47,245 nt of DNA from Bacteriovoracaceae bacterium UBA6144 (GTDB taxonomy: Bacteria > Bdellovibrionota > Bacteriovoracia > Bacteriovoracales > Bacteriovoracaceae), in NCBI GenBank assembly GCA_002435705.1, contig DIVA01000081.1, positions 1-47,245 of the forward strand. The letters run 5' to 3'. The position numbers were made by a program, and so were the translations under genes. Positions 25,065 to 33,846 of the stretch are shown in pieces. How positions within the stretch are numbered: position 1 is the stretch's first letter; each line of letters starts with the position of its first letter. The notes under the pieces are model-generated. The model was given only the letters and a program-made list of their open reading frames with translations. It did no database searches and was not told the DNA's origin.

Positions 25065-25149
25065 TTTTTTCAATCCAAAATCCTCTCGATAGTCATAGCA
25101 TTTTCTTTTGATTAATTTCCTCCCACTGAATCCTTACCTGGGAAGAAAA

Positions 25150-26043
25150 ATGCTTAAATTAGCACTCGCTCTATCAGTCGTTTCATTTTCAGTTTCGGCT
25201 CAGCAATTCACTCCTAAAGTCATTTACGGGCAAGACGATCGCTTGGATGTATATCAGGTTAATGACCAAGCTCTTTTGGAGCTGACTCGTTCAACTGCTG
25301 CTATGATTGCCTCAGAGGACATTCCCTTAGCCTCTGCTCGTCGTGGGTGGTTCAGGTCACGGTCCAAAACTGGGATTGTGATTTCAGGACCAAGCCTTGA
25401 GAGCCGTGGAATTTGCGCCTCAGAGAGATTTTCTCAGCAGCCAAGCGCCGCCAATTGTTCGGGCTTCCTCGTGAGTGAGAAGCTCCTTGTTACTGCTGGT
25501 CACTGTGTGCGTGACGAGTCTGACTGCAAAAACTACAAATGGGTATTTGATTACAAAGTCAGCTCCGCCGAGTCCTCCAGCGTGAGTTTAGATAAAAAGA
25601 ATATTTATGGCTGCAAGAAGATCGTAGAGACTGTCCTCGATCCAATAACCAAAAACGATTATGCCGTGATTGAGTTGGACCGGAGTGTTCCTGATCGCAA
25701 TCCACTGGTATTGAGAAAAGAAGGTACCGTGGGTGTTGGTGATCCCTTGATCGTCATTGGCCACCCTTCAGGCCTTCCAACCAAGATTGCCGCCGGGGCA
25801 AATGTCAGGAGTCTGCAAGGATCATTTTTTGTGGGGAATTTAGATACCTACGGTGGTAATTCTGGATCAGCAGTATTTAATGCACAAACGTTAGAAGTTG
25901 AAGGAGTTTTAGTTAGAGGAGAAACAGACTATGTTGCGGGCCCGGACGGTTGCCGGGTGTCGTATATCATAGACAACGACCAAGGCCGCGGTGAGGATGT
26001 TACCTATATCACCAATATAAAAAGTCTGAAGTCTCTTCGCTAG
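25150..26043 (+). CDS. Secreted trypsin-like serine protease
   Basis: The product is 297 residues with a signal peptide (MLKLALALSVVSFSVSAQ). The S1/V8-like triad is readable: His in LLVTAGHCV, Asp in KNDYAVIELD, Ser in DTYGGNSGSAVF. GHPSGLPTKI lies before the Ser, as in glutamyl endopeptidase-like and other bacterial trypsin-like enzymes. A propeptide probably covers about residues 19-90. ATG 25150 is chosen for its ribosome site (GGGAAG) and the signal peptide; an upstream TTG adds 14 residues with no support. A UUCG hairpin terminator follows. Likely an extracellular or periplasmic protease; specificity unknown. Confidence 0.9.
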   Translation: MLKLALALSVVSFSVSAQQFTPKVIYGQDDRLDVYQVNDQALLELTRSTAAMIASEDIPLASARRGWFRSRSKTGIVISGPSLESRGICASERFSQQPSAANCSGFLVSEKLLVTAGHCVRDESDCKNYKWVFDYKVSSAESSSVSLDKKNIYGCKKIVETVLDPITKNDYAVIELDRSVPDRNPLVLRKEGTVGVGDPLIVIGHPSGLPTKIAAGANVRSLQGSFFVGNLDTYGGNSGSAVFNAQTLEVEGVLVRGETDYVAGPDGCRVSYIIDNDQGRGEDVTYITNIKSLKSLR

Positions 26044-26058
26044 AATTTCTAAAAATAT

Positions 26059-26076
26059 GGCCCTCTTCGGAGGGCC
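26059..26076. terminator. Shared bidirectional terminator with UUCG tetraloop
   Basis: GGCCCTC-TTCG-GAGGGCC is a perfect 7-bp GC-rich stem closed by the extra-stable C(UUCG)G loop. It stands between the protease stop (26043) and the leftward lipoprotein stop (26079-26081), with an A-rich flank on the left (AAAAATAT) and AATTATTT on the right. It is the only clear terminator between convergent genes in the window. Confidence 0.85.
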
Positions 26077-26078
26077 AA

Positions 26079-26351
26079 TTATTTCGCAGGACAGTTAAAA
26101 GCTCGCCCTAATATTTCCTCTGATACGAAGTTGTTCTTATTCTGATTAATCAGCAAAGTCGTTGCACCTAAATTTTTAACTTCTTTTAATAGAGACTCGG
26201 TACAGCCTTCAAAGGTTGCACCAGGAAGGCATCGTAGAGGAGCAAACAAATGAACTTCGTCACATCCTTTGAGTTCTGACTCGTTAGTGACTATGTTGTT
26301 TGAGTCACTGGACTGGCAGGCCGCTAAGAAAATGAGTAAAAATAGTTTCAT
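26079..26351 (-). CDS. Small lipoprotein of unknown function
   Basis: The product is 90 residues with a short signal sequence and lipobox (MKLFLLIFLAAC), then QSSDSNN. The mature part has four Cys (about residues 28, 40, 49 and 87 of the precursor) and a motif like CTESLLKEVKNLGATTLLIN, which recalls small RcsF/DUF4156-like lipoproteins only weakly. ATG 26351 overlaps the TGA of the upstream hot-dog gene (ATGA). It is last in a three-gene leftward unit and ends at the UUCG terminator. Confidence 0.7.
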   Translation of the reverse strand: MKLFLLIFLAACQSSDSNNIVTNESELKGCDEVHLFAPLRCLPGATFEGCTESLLKEVKNLGATTLLINQNKNNFVSEEILGRAFNCPAK

Positions 26352-26854
26352 TTGAGTTGTACCTTTTTCCAATCTTTAATCTGCCAGATCGTTTTAACGT
26401 CAGCGACTTTCTCGCCATGCTTGTTCTTAATTTCGGTATTGTGTTCCACCAGTATTTTCTCTTGGGTCTCAAGGTCTTGCTTGATTTGATTGACCCGCTC
26501 TAGACTCAAATGTGCGACACCCGTAAGTGCGGTTCTTCCCTGTAGATGATATTTCACAGAAAGTTCTGAGAGGATAAAGCGGTAGCGCTGAAAGCCTAAA
26601 TGCTTAACGAGTGTCATGCCCGCACAGAATTCACCAAGAGTTGCTATCGCACAGGCGTGCATCCCACCAAGGTGATTATGGTTGAGTTTGAAATTGGGTG
26701 CGGTGATCTCAACTTGGGTGTCAGTGATATTTTTAAAACTAAAGCCGTGAGGAGTATTAAAAGGAATTCCCAGGCGCATAAGATTATCTAGCGCAAGTCG
26801 TGAGAGCTTGTCATTTTTATGAAGTAGTTTTTCTAGTAGTGCGGATCCTCTCAT
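26348..26854 (-). CDS. Hot-dog fold protein, DUF4442-like thioesterase
   Basis: The 168-residue protein looks like a DUF4442/PaaI-type hot-dog protein: NHNHLGGMHACAIATLGEFC corresponds to the N..G.(L/M)Ha.A...l.E active-site helix, and RFILSELSVKYHLQGRTALTG corresponds to the following strands. Such proteins hydrolyse acyl-CoA or other thioesters; the substrate is unknown. It is coupled by 4-bp overlaps to both the upstream flavin oxidoreductase (26851-26854) and the downstream lipoprotein. The acyl-CoA dehydrogenase at 7575 is the only other visible acyl-CoA enzyme. Confidence 0.75.
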   Translation of the reverse strand: MRGSALLEKLLHKNDKLSRLALDNLMRLGIPFNTPHGFSFKNITDTQVEITAPNFKLNHNHLGGMHACAIATLGEFCAGMTLVKHLGFQRYRFILSELSVKYHLQGRTALTGVAHLSLERVNQIKQDLETQEKILVEHNTEIKNKHGEKVADVKTIWQIKDWKKVQLK

Positions 26855-27837
26855 GGGCGATTCCTTCTTTGATCAAATTCAGCTAATGCATTCTCGAAGC
26901 CTGTTGTCAGTGAATCCACGACTTCCTGAACACTCGATATTTTTTTTGTAAATTCGATTGAGGTTCCTGCACACCAGACACTTTTGTAACTGGCAGAGAA
27001 GGCAGCTTTCTCAATCATCTTCATACCCTTCATAAAGGTCAGCATCTTAGCGTATTTTTTGAGCTGCTTGTTCTTGTTCAAAAAACTCTCGACCACATTT
27101 TGATCAGTGCCGATTTTCTGAAGATAGGGAGTATTGATGACCGTACAGCGCGAACCGGAGAGCTTAGTGGTGACCACAATATCTTTCGCTTTGTAATCCA
27201 CGCAGGCCTGCTTGTAACCCTCGGTGATTTTCGCTTCGTGGGTGGCAATAAATGGGGAGCCAATAGAAAGTGCATCTGCTCCCAAAGCCAGCATAGAAAG
27301 CATGCCGTGTCCTTCACCAACTCCTCCGGCAGCGATCACAGGAATTTTCGCCTGGGCCTTAAGCATGGGCACGAGAACAGTAGCCGGGATGTTACCGAGG
27401 TGCCCACCGGCACCAGAATTAACTGCGATCAGAGCATCTGCCCCAAGTGCCTCAACCTTTTTGGCGTATTCACCGTCAGTTACATCACAGAAAACTTTCA
27501 CACCATTTTTATGAGATTCTTTAATGACTTCTTCAGGTGAGCCGAGCGAGGTAATAAAATAATCAATTCCCAGATCCAAACATTTATGGAGCTGCTTTTT
27601 ATAGAGGATGTTTGATTTATTCACGATGAGATTAATACCAAAGGGGCCCGTATTAGCAGCTTTGATTTGTTTGATTCCTGCCTCCAGTTCCTCAATCGTT
27701 CTCCAGTTTAGAGCAGGGATGCAGCCTGAGATTCTTGCTTTGCCTGCAGCAATAATCATCTCCGGGGTGGTCACCAGAAACATGGGGGCCATGATAATGG
27801 GGTGTTGGATCTTGAGCATGTCAGTAATTGTGGTTTT
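26851..27837 (-). CDS. Nitronate monooxygenase-type FMN oxidoreductase
   Basis: This 328-residue TIM-barrel FMN enzyme belongs to the 2-nitropropane dioxygenase/enoyl-ACP reductase II superfamily. Landmarks are QHPIIMAPM at the N-terminus, the FMN-phosphate loops AVNSGAGGHLG and VIAAGGVGEGHGMLSML, ALGADALSIGSPFIATHEA, and SGSRCTVINT. These enzymes oxidise nitronates or reduce enoyl groups, and sequence alone does not decide which. ATG 27837 fits the family start; an ATG at 27852 is possible, and neither has a strong ribosome site. It heads the unit with the thioesterase-like gene, perhaps an acyl-related pathway. Confidence 0.85.
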   Translation of the reverse strand, partial: KTTITDMLKIQHPIIMAPMFLVTTPEMIIAAGKARISGCIPALNWRTIEELEAGIKQIKAANTGPFGINLIVNKSNILYKKQLHKCLDLGIDYFITSLGSPEEVIKESHKNGVKVFCDVTDGEYAKKVEALGADALIAVNSGAGGHLGNIPATVLVPMLKAQAKIPVIAAGGVGEGHGMLSMLALGADALSIGSPFIATHEAKITEGYKQACVDYKAKDIVVTTKLSGSRCTVINTPYLQKIGTDQNVVESFLNKNKQLKKYAKMLTFMKGMKMIEKAAFSASYKSVWCAGTSIEFTKKISSVQEVVDSLTTGFENALAEFDQRRNRP

Positions 27838-27984
27838 CATACCCACTATCATACGACAAATAGGTAGTGATGCGCATAGTTAGTATGAGAATTATCAAGT
27901 TATCTGACTAATACTCACAGCTTCTTGGCATCTCGAATTTGGTGTGGGCTAATAGACTTAACAACAAATACAAGGAAGTGTACG

Positions 27985-29172
27985 TTGAAAAATTTGCTCG
28001 CAACCATGATGGTCTTTTCTTTATCAGCTTTTGCCTTCGCCGAACCCACTCACTGGGTAACCGTTGATTCCAAGATTCTTGAAAAAGTAAGTCCGATACA
28101 CAAAAACCTTTTGGTTCAAAAAGAATCTGACGGTATCTCTTTGGTTCAATTAAAAGAATCTGAGATTGAAAAACTCTCTGATGTTATTCACCATGAGCTT
28201 CATCGCTGTGGCGGTTTCATTACTCACGATACTCAAGAAGAAGCTGAACAAGCTCTTCGTCCTTCAGGGGACCGTGTTTTTGGAATGAAGGGCATTTTTA
28301 ATCTCTACACCATATCTCAGCAAACAGATGTCGCTCCCATGGTGAGCCAAGTTCAAGCCAGCTCGATTGAAGAGACAATTAGAAAGATGTCGAGCTTTCA
28401 AAACCGTTACTACAAAGCAGCGACTGGCCTCGAATCTCAAGAGTACGTCCTGAATCTCTGGAAGAAGCTGGCTCAGGGCCGCAGTGATATTAAAGTGGAG
28501 TACTATAAGCACTCTGACTGGCCTCAGCCATCTGTCATCATGACAATTGAAGGATCAGAGTATCCGCAAGAAATAGTCGTCGTTGGTGGTCATGCCGATT
28601 CCATTTCTGGTGGATTTTTTGGTCGAGAAAAAGCTCACGCTCCGGGAGCCGATGACAACGCCTCGGGGATTGCGACCATCACAGAAGCTGCTCGCATTCT
28701 TATTGCCAACAACTATAAGCCAAAGCGCACGATTCAATTCATGGCCTATGCGGCTGAGGAAGTTGGACTTTTAGGATCAAAAGATATTGCCAACAGTTAT
28801 AAGGCTCAACGTAAGAGTGTGATTGGTAAAATTCAATTTGATATGACTCTGAGAAAGGGTACCGCTGATAAAGATATTGTTTTGATGAGTGATTTTACTA
28901 ACGCAGCTCAGAATGAATTCCTCGGTAAGCTGATCGACGAATACGTAAAGGTGCCTTGGGGGTATTCCCGCTGCGGTTATGGGTGTTCTGATCATGCTTC
29001 TTGGACTAACGCAGGCTTTCCTGCCTCGATTCCTTTCGAAGCAGAGATGAAAGACTCCAACAAAGCCATCCACACGAATCGAGACACAATTGAGACTGCC
29101 GGTGGAGATGCTCGTCATTCTGCAAAATTTGCTAAACTCGCCATTGCTTATATGGTAGAGTTAGCTCATTAA
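27985..29172 (+). CDS. Secreted M28 leucyl aminopeptidase
   Basis: The 395-residue protein has a signal peptide (MKNLLATMMVFSLSAFAFA) and resembles Vibrio/Aeromonas leucyl aminopeptidase. The di-zinc ligands are all present: VGGHADS (His), PGADDNASG (Asp), YAAEEVGLLGS (Glu-Glu), FDMTL (Asp) and CSDHASW (His). The disulphide CGYGC next to the last ligand is typical of this group. The start is TTG 27985, set by AAGGA seven bases upstream and by the signal peptide. It would release amino acids from peptides outside the cell. Its stop overlaps the helicase ATG (TAATG). Confidence 0.93.
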   Translation: MKNLLATMMVFSLSAFAFAEPTHWVTVDSKILEKVSPIHKNLLVQKESDGISLVQLKESEIEKLSDVIHHELHRCGGFITHDTQEEAEQALRPSGDRVFGMKGIFNLYTISQQTDVAPMVSQVQASSIEETIRKMSSFQNRYYKAATGLESQEYVLNLWKKLAQGRSDIKVEYYKHSDWPQPSVIMTIEGSEYPQEIVVVGGHADSISGGFFGREKAHAPGADDNASGIATITEAARILIANNYKPKRTIQFMAYAAEEVGLLGSKDIANSYKAQRKSVIGKIQFDMTLRKGTADKDIVLMSDFTNAAQNEFLGKLIDEYVKVPWGYSRCGYGCSDHASWTNAGFPASIPFEAEMKDSNKAIHTNRDTIETAGGDARHSAKFAKLAIAYMVELAH

Positions 29173-32036
29173 TGAATGAAAACCTAACGACACTTTTAGC
29201 AGATCCTCAACCCTTTTTTGAGGATCTGCGCCAAAGCCTAGAACTCTCTCGCAAAGCCTTTATCACCACAAGTATTTCCGGTGACACAAGCCACATTCGA
29301 TCAGTGGAAGATGCCACAATCGTCCTGGCTACCTTACAACACCTCTATTTTGAAACTTCTCAGCTCTTGGCCCGTGCCCCCAGCTTGGATTCAATTTATG
29401 AAAAAGATTACGGCACTCTTAGAGAGCTAGCAGATCGTGAGTCGCTCTTGGAAATTTCTCTCATTGAGGAGTATCTCTTTCCTCGTACAGAGCAATGGCC
29501 ACTCATGGTGGATGGTACCTTTAATCAAGAGTTAGTCACCTCATATAGAGAAAGTTTTAGTGATTGGGCTCAGGAAAAACTGAGTTTTCATGAGCAGACT
29601 CAAGAACTGCTGAAAAACAAATTCGACCTCAAAATCGTCATCTCTGATCTTAAGTGTCAGTGTACTCAGTGCTTAGCTGACTATCGCACAAAACTTCGTG
29701 AAGAAGTGATGCGCCAACAAGAGGTCATGATTAATCAAGCCGAAGAGCGTTTGTTTGAGATGGTACTCACGCGTTCTATTACGGATGTTTCAAATTACGT
29801 TTTTAATCTGCGCAAAAATCTCGACAGAGTTATTCATCAGGTTCGTGCCAAATTTAAACGAAGCTCTCTTAATAAAATTGAGAGCGAAGTAAAGGCGCTG
29901 TTTAGAACTAAATTCGCACCAAATTCACCACTGGGAAAAGTCTACCGTGAAAAACTCATGGCATTTTTTAATGCCTGTCTCGTAGAGCAGGGCTTAAAGC
30001 CTGAGATGATTTCACTTGGAGAGTACGAGAGATTTTTCCTCCAACAGGAAACTGGGATCTGGAAGCCTGAAGGCTTTCTTAAAAAAGAGTTCGAGAAGTT
30101 CACTCGCTCTGTCATGCTACTCAAACGTAAAGATATCTCGAGCACGATTCTAAGAGATTACTTGGGTCAATTCTGGATTCACGTAGGTGCGAGACGCCTC
30201 AAAAGACGCATCATTTATCATATGGGGCCTACCAACTCCGGAAAAACTTATCACGCGATTGAAGCACTCGTTAAAGCCGAGAGAGGTTGCTACCTCGCTC
30301 CCTTGCGTCTTCTCGCTGCTGAACTCTTTGATACTATGAACCAAAAAGGAGCCACTACCACGCTCCTTACCGGTGAAGAAGTGATTGAGATTCCGGGATC
30401 GACTCATTTTTCATCCACGATTGAGATGGCGCGCTTGAACGAGCATTTCAATTGCGCTGTTATTGATGAGATTCAAATGCTCACGGATTCCCAGCGCGGC
30501 TGGGCGTGGACACGAGCCCTGATCAATCTTCAGGCGGATGAAGTTCATCTGTGTGGAGATGCATCGGTTTTAGAACTGGTGAAACAAATTTTGAAGCTCA
30601 CTGGTGATACTCTCGAAGTCAAAGAGTACACTCGTATGACCGAATTGAAGGTAATGGATAAAACTCTCACGCTTGCTGATCTTGAGAAAGGTGATGCCCT
30701 GATTGTTTTTAGTCGTCGCAATGCCTTGAAGTTTAAAGCTGATCTCGAGAACCTCGATTTTAAAGTCTCAATCGTTTATGGCAGACTTTCGCCTGAGGTT
30801 CGCCGCGAGCAAGCACGTAAATTTGATTTCGGTGATACTGATATCATGGTATCTACCGATGCTATCGCCATGGGGATGAATCTTCCTGTGCAGAGAATTG
30901 TCTTCTCGGCTCTTTCAAAATTTATCGATAATAAAGAGCATCCACTCACCATGAGTGAGATCAAGCAGATTGCTGGTCGTGCTGGTCGGTTTGGTCGTTT
31001 TCCAATTGGCTACACCTCTACACTGAATCGTGTTGATGGCGGCCTTGATCGTTTGCAAGAGGCCCTTGATCACAAACTAGAGCAAAGCCATAAAGCCATG
31101 GTAGGGCCAGATCTTGAGATCTTTAAGTCTGTTAACTCTGCACTTGAGATGAATAGCCTTCCGATACTTTCACTATCAGAGTTTTTGCGCCTCTTTAATA
31201 CCATGCTCTTTGAAAAACCTTTCTACTGTACTGACCTGAAAGAGATGATTGAAATTGCAGAAATGGTTGAGCAGACCGATGAGCTGAATCATCTTTCAGC
31301 CACAGAGATTTTTGGTTTTGCCTGTGCCCCCGTGAATCTTGGGCTGGTAGAGCACGTGCAGTACTTCCTATGGATTCTAAAGCACTACGTGGATAGTGCA
31401 CCGATATTAAATGAACAAATCGATTTTAATTCAGACGACATTGATTACCTTGAGACTTCAATCAAGTGTGTTGAACTCTATCAGTGGTTGGCCCGTCACT
31501 TTTCTGGGAAAAATTTTAATTTCGTAGAAGAAAAACTTTTAGAAAATAAAGCCAAAGCAGTGGAGAAACTCAATAGTTTACTCTCTGAGAAAACGACTAA
31601 GACCTGTTCGTCTTGTGGCTGCAAACTCTCAATGAGCTCGCGCTTTGCTATTTGTGATGACTGTTTTCAGTCTAGAAAAAACTCTCGTCGCGGTGGTCCT
31701 CCCGCTCGCTTTGAACGCGAAGACCGTCGTGAAGGCAATCAACGAAGGCCTCAAGGCAACAATCGCCCTCGCGACGATCGTGCTCCTCGCGGTGAGCGAA
31801 CAGAGCGAACTGAACGCGTAGAGCGCCCTGAGCGACCAGTTTCACCATCTGCTGAGGGATCCAAGCCAACACTCGATCTCAACCAAATAAGAGCACAAAG
31901 ATCAGCTCCTAGCGGCTTAAGACCTAAGAATAAATCAAAAAATGCTGCCTCAGCTTTTACTGGCGTGGGTGGTGGACCAAGTGGTGGGAGAAGTAAAAAA
32001 TCTCGCATGGCTAAAAAATCAGGATCTAAGAGGTAA
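29172..32036 (+). CDS. SUV3-like RNA helicase with zinc and Arg-rich tail
   Basis: The product is 954 residues. The core (about 345-640) is a SUV3-type DExH helicase: GPTNSGKT (352-359), IDEIQM (431-436, in place of DEAD/DEAH), the start of domain 2 at DALIVFSRR, and QIAGRAGRFG (motif VI, about 599-608). Residues 1-340 form a long helical N-terminal region with a Cys cluster (KCQCTQC, 161-167). Near 810-832 a CxxC...CxxC zinc ribbon (CSSCGC, CDDC) precedes a basic, disordered tail rich in Arg, Pro and Glu. SUV3 works with exonucleases in mitochondrial RNA turnover; a bacterial RNA-decay role is inferred. Confidence 0.88.
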   Translation: MNENLTTLLADPQPFFEDLRQSLELSRKAFITTSISGDTSHIRSVEDATIVLATLQHLYFETSQLLARAPSLDSIYEKDYGTLRELADRESLLEISLIEEYLFPRTEQWPLMVDGTFNQELVTSYRESFSDWAQEKLSFHEQTQELLKNKFDLKIVISDLKCQCTQCLADYRTKLREEVMRQQEVMINQAEERLFEMVLTRSITDVSNYVFNLRKNLDRVIHQVRAKFKRSSLNKIESEVKALFRTKFAPNSPLGKVYREKLMAFFNACLVEQGLKPEMISLGEYERFFLQQETGIWKPEGFLKKEFEKFTRSVMLLKRKDISSTILRDYLGQFWIHVGARRLKRRIIYHMGPTNSGKTYHAIEALVKAERGCYLAPLRLLAAELFDTMNQKGATTTLLTGEEVIEIPGSTHFSSTIEMARLNEHFNCAVIDEIQMLTDSQRGWAWTRALINLQADEVHLCGDASVLELVKQILKLTGDTLEVKEYTRMTELKVMDKTLTLADLEKGDALIVFSRRNALKFKADLENLDFKVSIVYGRLSPEVRREQARKFDFGDTDIMVSTDAIAMGMNLPVQRIVFSALSKFIDNKEHPLTMSEIKQIAGRAGRFGRFPIGYTSTLNRVDGGLDRLQEALDHKLEQSHKAMVGPDLEIFKSVNSALEMNSLPILSLSEFLRLFNTMLFEKPFYCTDLKEMIEIAEMVEQTDELNHLSATEIFGFACAPVNLGLVEHVQYFLWILKHYVDSAPILNEQIDFNSDDIDYLETSIKCVELYQWLARHFSGKNFNFVEEKLLENKAKAVEKLNSLLSEKTTKTCSSCGCKLSMSSRFAICDDCFQSRKNSRRGGPPARFEREDRREGNQRRPQGNNRPRDDRAPRGERTERTERVERPERPVSPSAEGSKPTLDLNQIRAQRSAPSGLRPKNKSKNAASAFTGVGGGPSGGRSKKSRMAKKSGSKR

Positions 32037-32041
32037 TTCTC

Positions 32042-32866
32042 ATGGATATTTCATCCTGGGCCCGGCTCCTCTTAGAATCTCCGGAACTCTCAGATAAACT
32101 CACTGATCTTAAGCCTTCGGCTTCGCTCTTAGAGTGGGCTTCTTACTCCTTACCAGATAGCCCCGCGCGCTCGGGAAAGATTCAATTCTCCAGCGAACGA
32201 GTTAAATTCCCCGGGTTAAATAAAATTAAGACTCCAGAAGGGCGTTCGATTGCCGTGCATAGTTTTGCAAACCATGAACTGCTCGCCATTGAGATGATGG
32301 CAGCGGCGATTCTGATTTACCCGCATGATTTAAATGATCCTGCGAGCATTCGTTTGAAGAAAGGACTGGTCTCAACCATTCGTGATGAACAGAAACATTT
32401 GAAACTTTATCTCTCTCGCCTCAAAGATGATGGCGTGGAGTTTGGGGATTATCCATTAAATGATTTCTTCTGGCGTCAGATGCCAAAGCTTACCAGTATG
32501 GATTCATTCCTGGCCCTTATGTCGATGACTTTTGAGTCGGCCAATCTTGATTTTGCTCTTCAGTATCAGCAAGTATTTAAGGAAGCAGGTGATCCGAAAA
32601 CAGCAGAAATACTTAGGATCGTTTATGAGGATGAACTCACTCACGTGGCCTTCGGAGCTCATTGGATGAATCAATGGAAGCAGGATAAAACCCTGTGGGA
32701 GTATTACACCAGTATTCTCCCATACCCCCTGACTCCGGCGCGTGCTAAGGGACCTGTGTTCGCCGAGCATTCACGTATTGAAGCTGGCATTGATCAAGAC
32801 TGGATTGATAACCTAAAAAACTATCATGATGACTATCGCATCACCACTCGTCGTTCATGGAAGTAG
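32042..32866 (+). CDS. DUF455 ferritin-like protein
   Basis: This 274-residue protein of the DUF455 family has a four-helix ferritin-like fold related to MiaE. The likely di-iron ligands are Glu in SFANHELLAIE, Glu-x2-His in IRDEQKHLKLY, Glu in FESANLDF and Glu-x2-His in YEDELTHVAFG. The family's reaction is not established; oxidation or hydroxylation of an unknown substrate is a fair inference. It starts 6 bp after the helicase gene and overlaps the next gene, an ATP-grasp-like protein, by 10 bp (32857-32866), so the two products probably act together. Confidence 0.85.
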   Translation: MDISSWARLLLESPELSDKLTDLKPSASLLEWASYSLPDSPARSGKIQFSSERVKFPGLNKIKTPEGRSIAVHSFANHELLAIEMMAAAILIYPHDLNDPASIRLKKGLVSTIRDEQKHLKLYLSRLKDDGVEFGDYPLNDFFWRQMPKLTSMDSFLALMSMTFESANLDFALQYQQVFKEAGDPKTAEILRIVYEDELTHVAFGAHWMNQWKQDKTLWEYYTSILPYPLTPARAKGPVFAEHSRIEAGIDQDWIDNLKNYHDDYRITTRRSWK

Positions 32867-33846
32867 CAGTTAAAGTTAATATTGATTTCGAAGAAGTGCT
32901 TTTTCGACAAAAGCCTCAGCCTCACTTAAATGAGAGCCTCGAGTTTTTGGCTTTTTGGGTGGAGACGAAACCTCTGCTTACAAAAAAATCTTATCTGCCC
33001 ACTTATCTCTCCTACGTCGCACATCACTCCGGCGTCCAGCCTCGCATGAAGCGCGAAGGGAATCATGAATTATGGTGGGGAGACCTGAGTCGCCCCGAAC
33101 TCGTGCGAAGAATCGCACAGAAATCATTTTGCTTTCATTTCTTTAAGGACTCCTGGCAGCTCGAAGGCATCTGCCCTCAGAGCTGGAAAGAGGTGGAGGA
33201 CTATCTTGTTTCCTTTGATCGGTGTCTGCTCAAAGGGGAAGGGAAGATGAGTGGGAGAGGACACCGTATTGTCACTCAAGCGGATCTCGCCGTTCTTCGA
33301 AATACCCACTTCGAGCCCTGTGTGCTGGAGCCTCTTTTTGAGCGTGTCGAGGACATCTCGGCGCTCTACGTGAGTGACGAGGACAAGTTTGTTTTTTACA
33401 AAAACCAGATTGATAAAAAGTTCCAATGGCGTGCAAACCATATCGAGGGAAGTCTAGAGGTCTCCGCGCGCTGGACTCACGAGCTGGGGATTCTGAGAGA
33501 TACCCTTTCGCATTTGGGCTATCAGGGACCTTTCAGTGTCGATGCCTTCACGTATCGTAAAGGGAGTGAGATTCACTTCTATCCTGGCTCGGAGATCAAC
33601 CCACGTAAAACCATGGGGTGGGTCAATTACAAGCTCAAAGAAAAATTGCGACTACCTTCAAGCCTTATGGGAATGGAGCCAAAAGTTCTAAGTGTCTCGC
33701 AATGGGAACTTCTTGCTCAAAATACGGATGTTTTGCTCCTTTCTCCGCCTGAAAATAAATTTTTGATCTACTGGATGGGAGCGAACACGGTGAGTGGTCT
33801 TGAATCGAAGCAAAAAAAATTCCTAGAGCAGCTCCAAGGGCCCTAG
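32857..33846 (+). CDS. ATP-grasp-like enzyme, uncharacterised
   Basis: The 329-residue protein has no name I can give, but shows an ATP-grasp layout: a nucleotide-binding Lys and Gly-rich loop (LLKGEGKMSGRGHR, about 124-137), a Glu-containing strand (CVLEPLFERVEDIS, 155-168), GYQGPFSVDAF (221-231) and the metal-binding SEINPRKTMG (245-254), which matches the E-x-N-x-R ending of the fold. Such enzymes form peptide-like or ester bonds through an acyl-phosphate. It overlaps the DUF455 gene by 10 bp. A joint two-step modification (ligation then oxidation, or the reverse) is inferred. Its 3' end overlaps the aldolase gene by 24 bp. Confidence 0.6.
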   Translation: MEVAVKVNIDFEEVLFRQKPQPHLNESLEFLAFWVETKPLLTKKSYLPTYLSYVAHHSGVQPRMKREGNHELWWGDLSRPELVRRIAQKSFCFHFFKDSWQLEGICPQSWKEVEDYLVSFDRCLLKGEGKMSGRGHRIVTQADLAVLRNTHFEPCVLEPLFERVEDISALYVSDEDKFVFYKNQIDKKFQWRANHIEGSLEVSARWTHELGILRDTLSHLGYQGPFSVDAFTYRKGSEIHFYPGSEINPRKTMGWVNYKLKEKLRLPSSLMGMEPKVLSVSQWELLAQNTDVLLLSPPENKFLIYWMGANTVSGLESKQKKFLEQLQGP

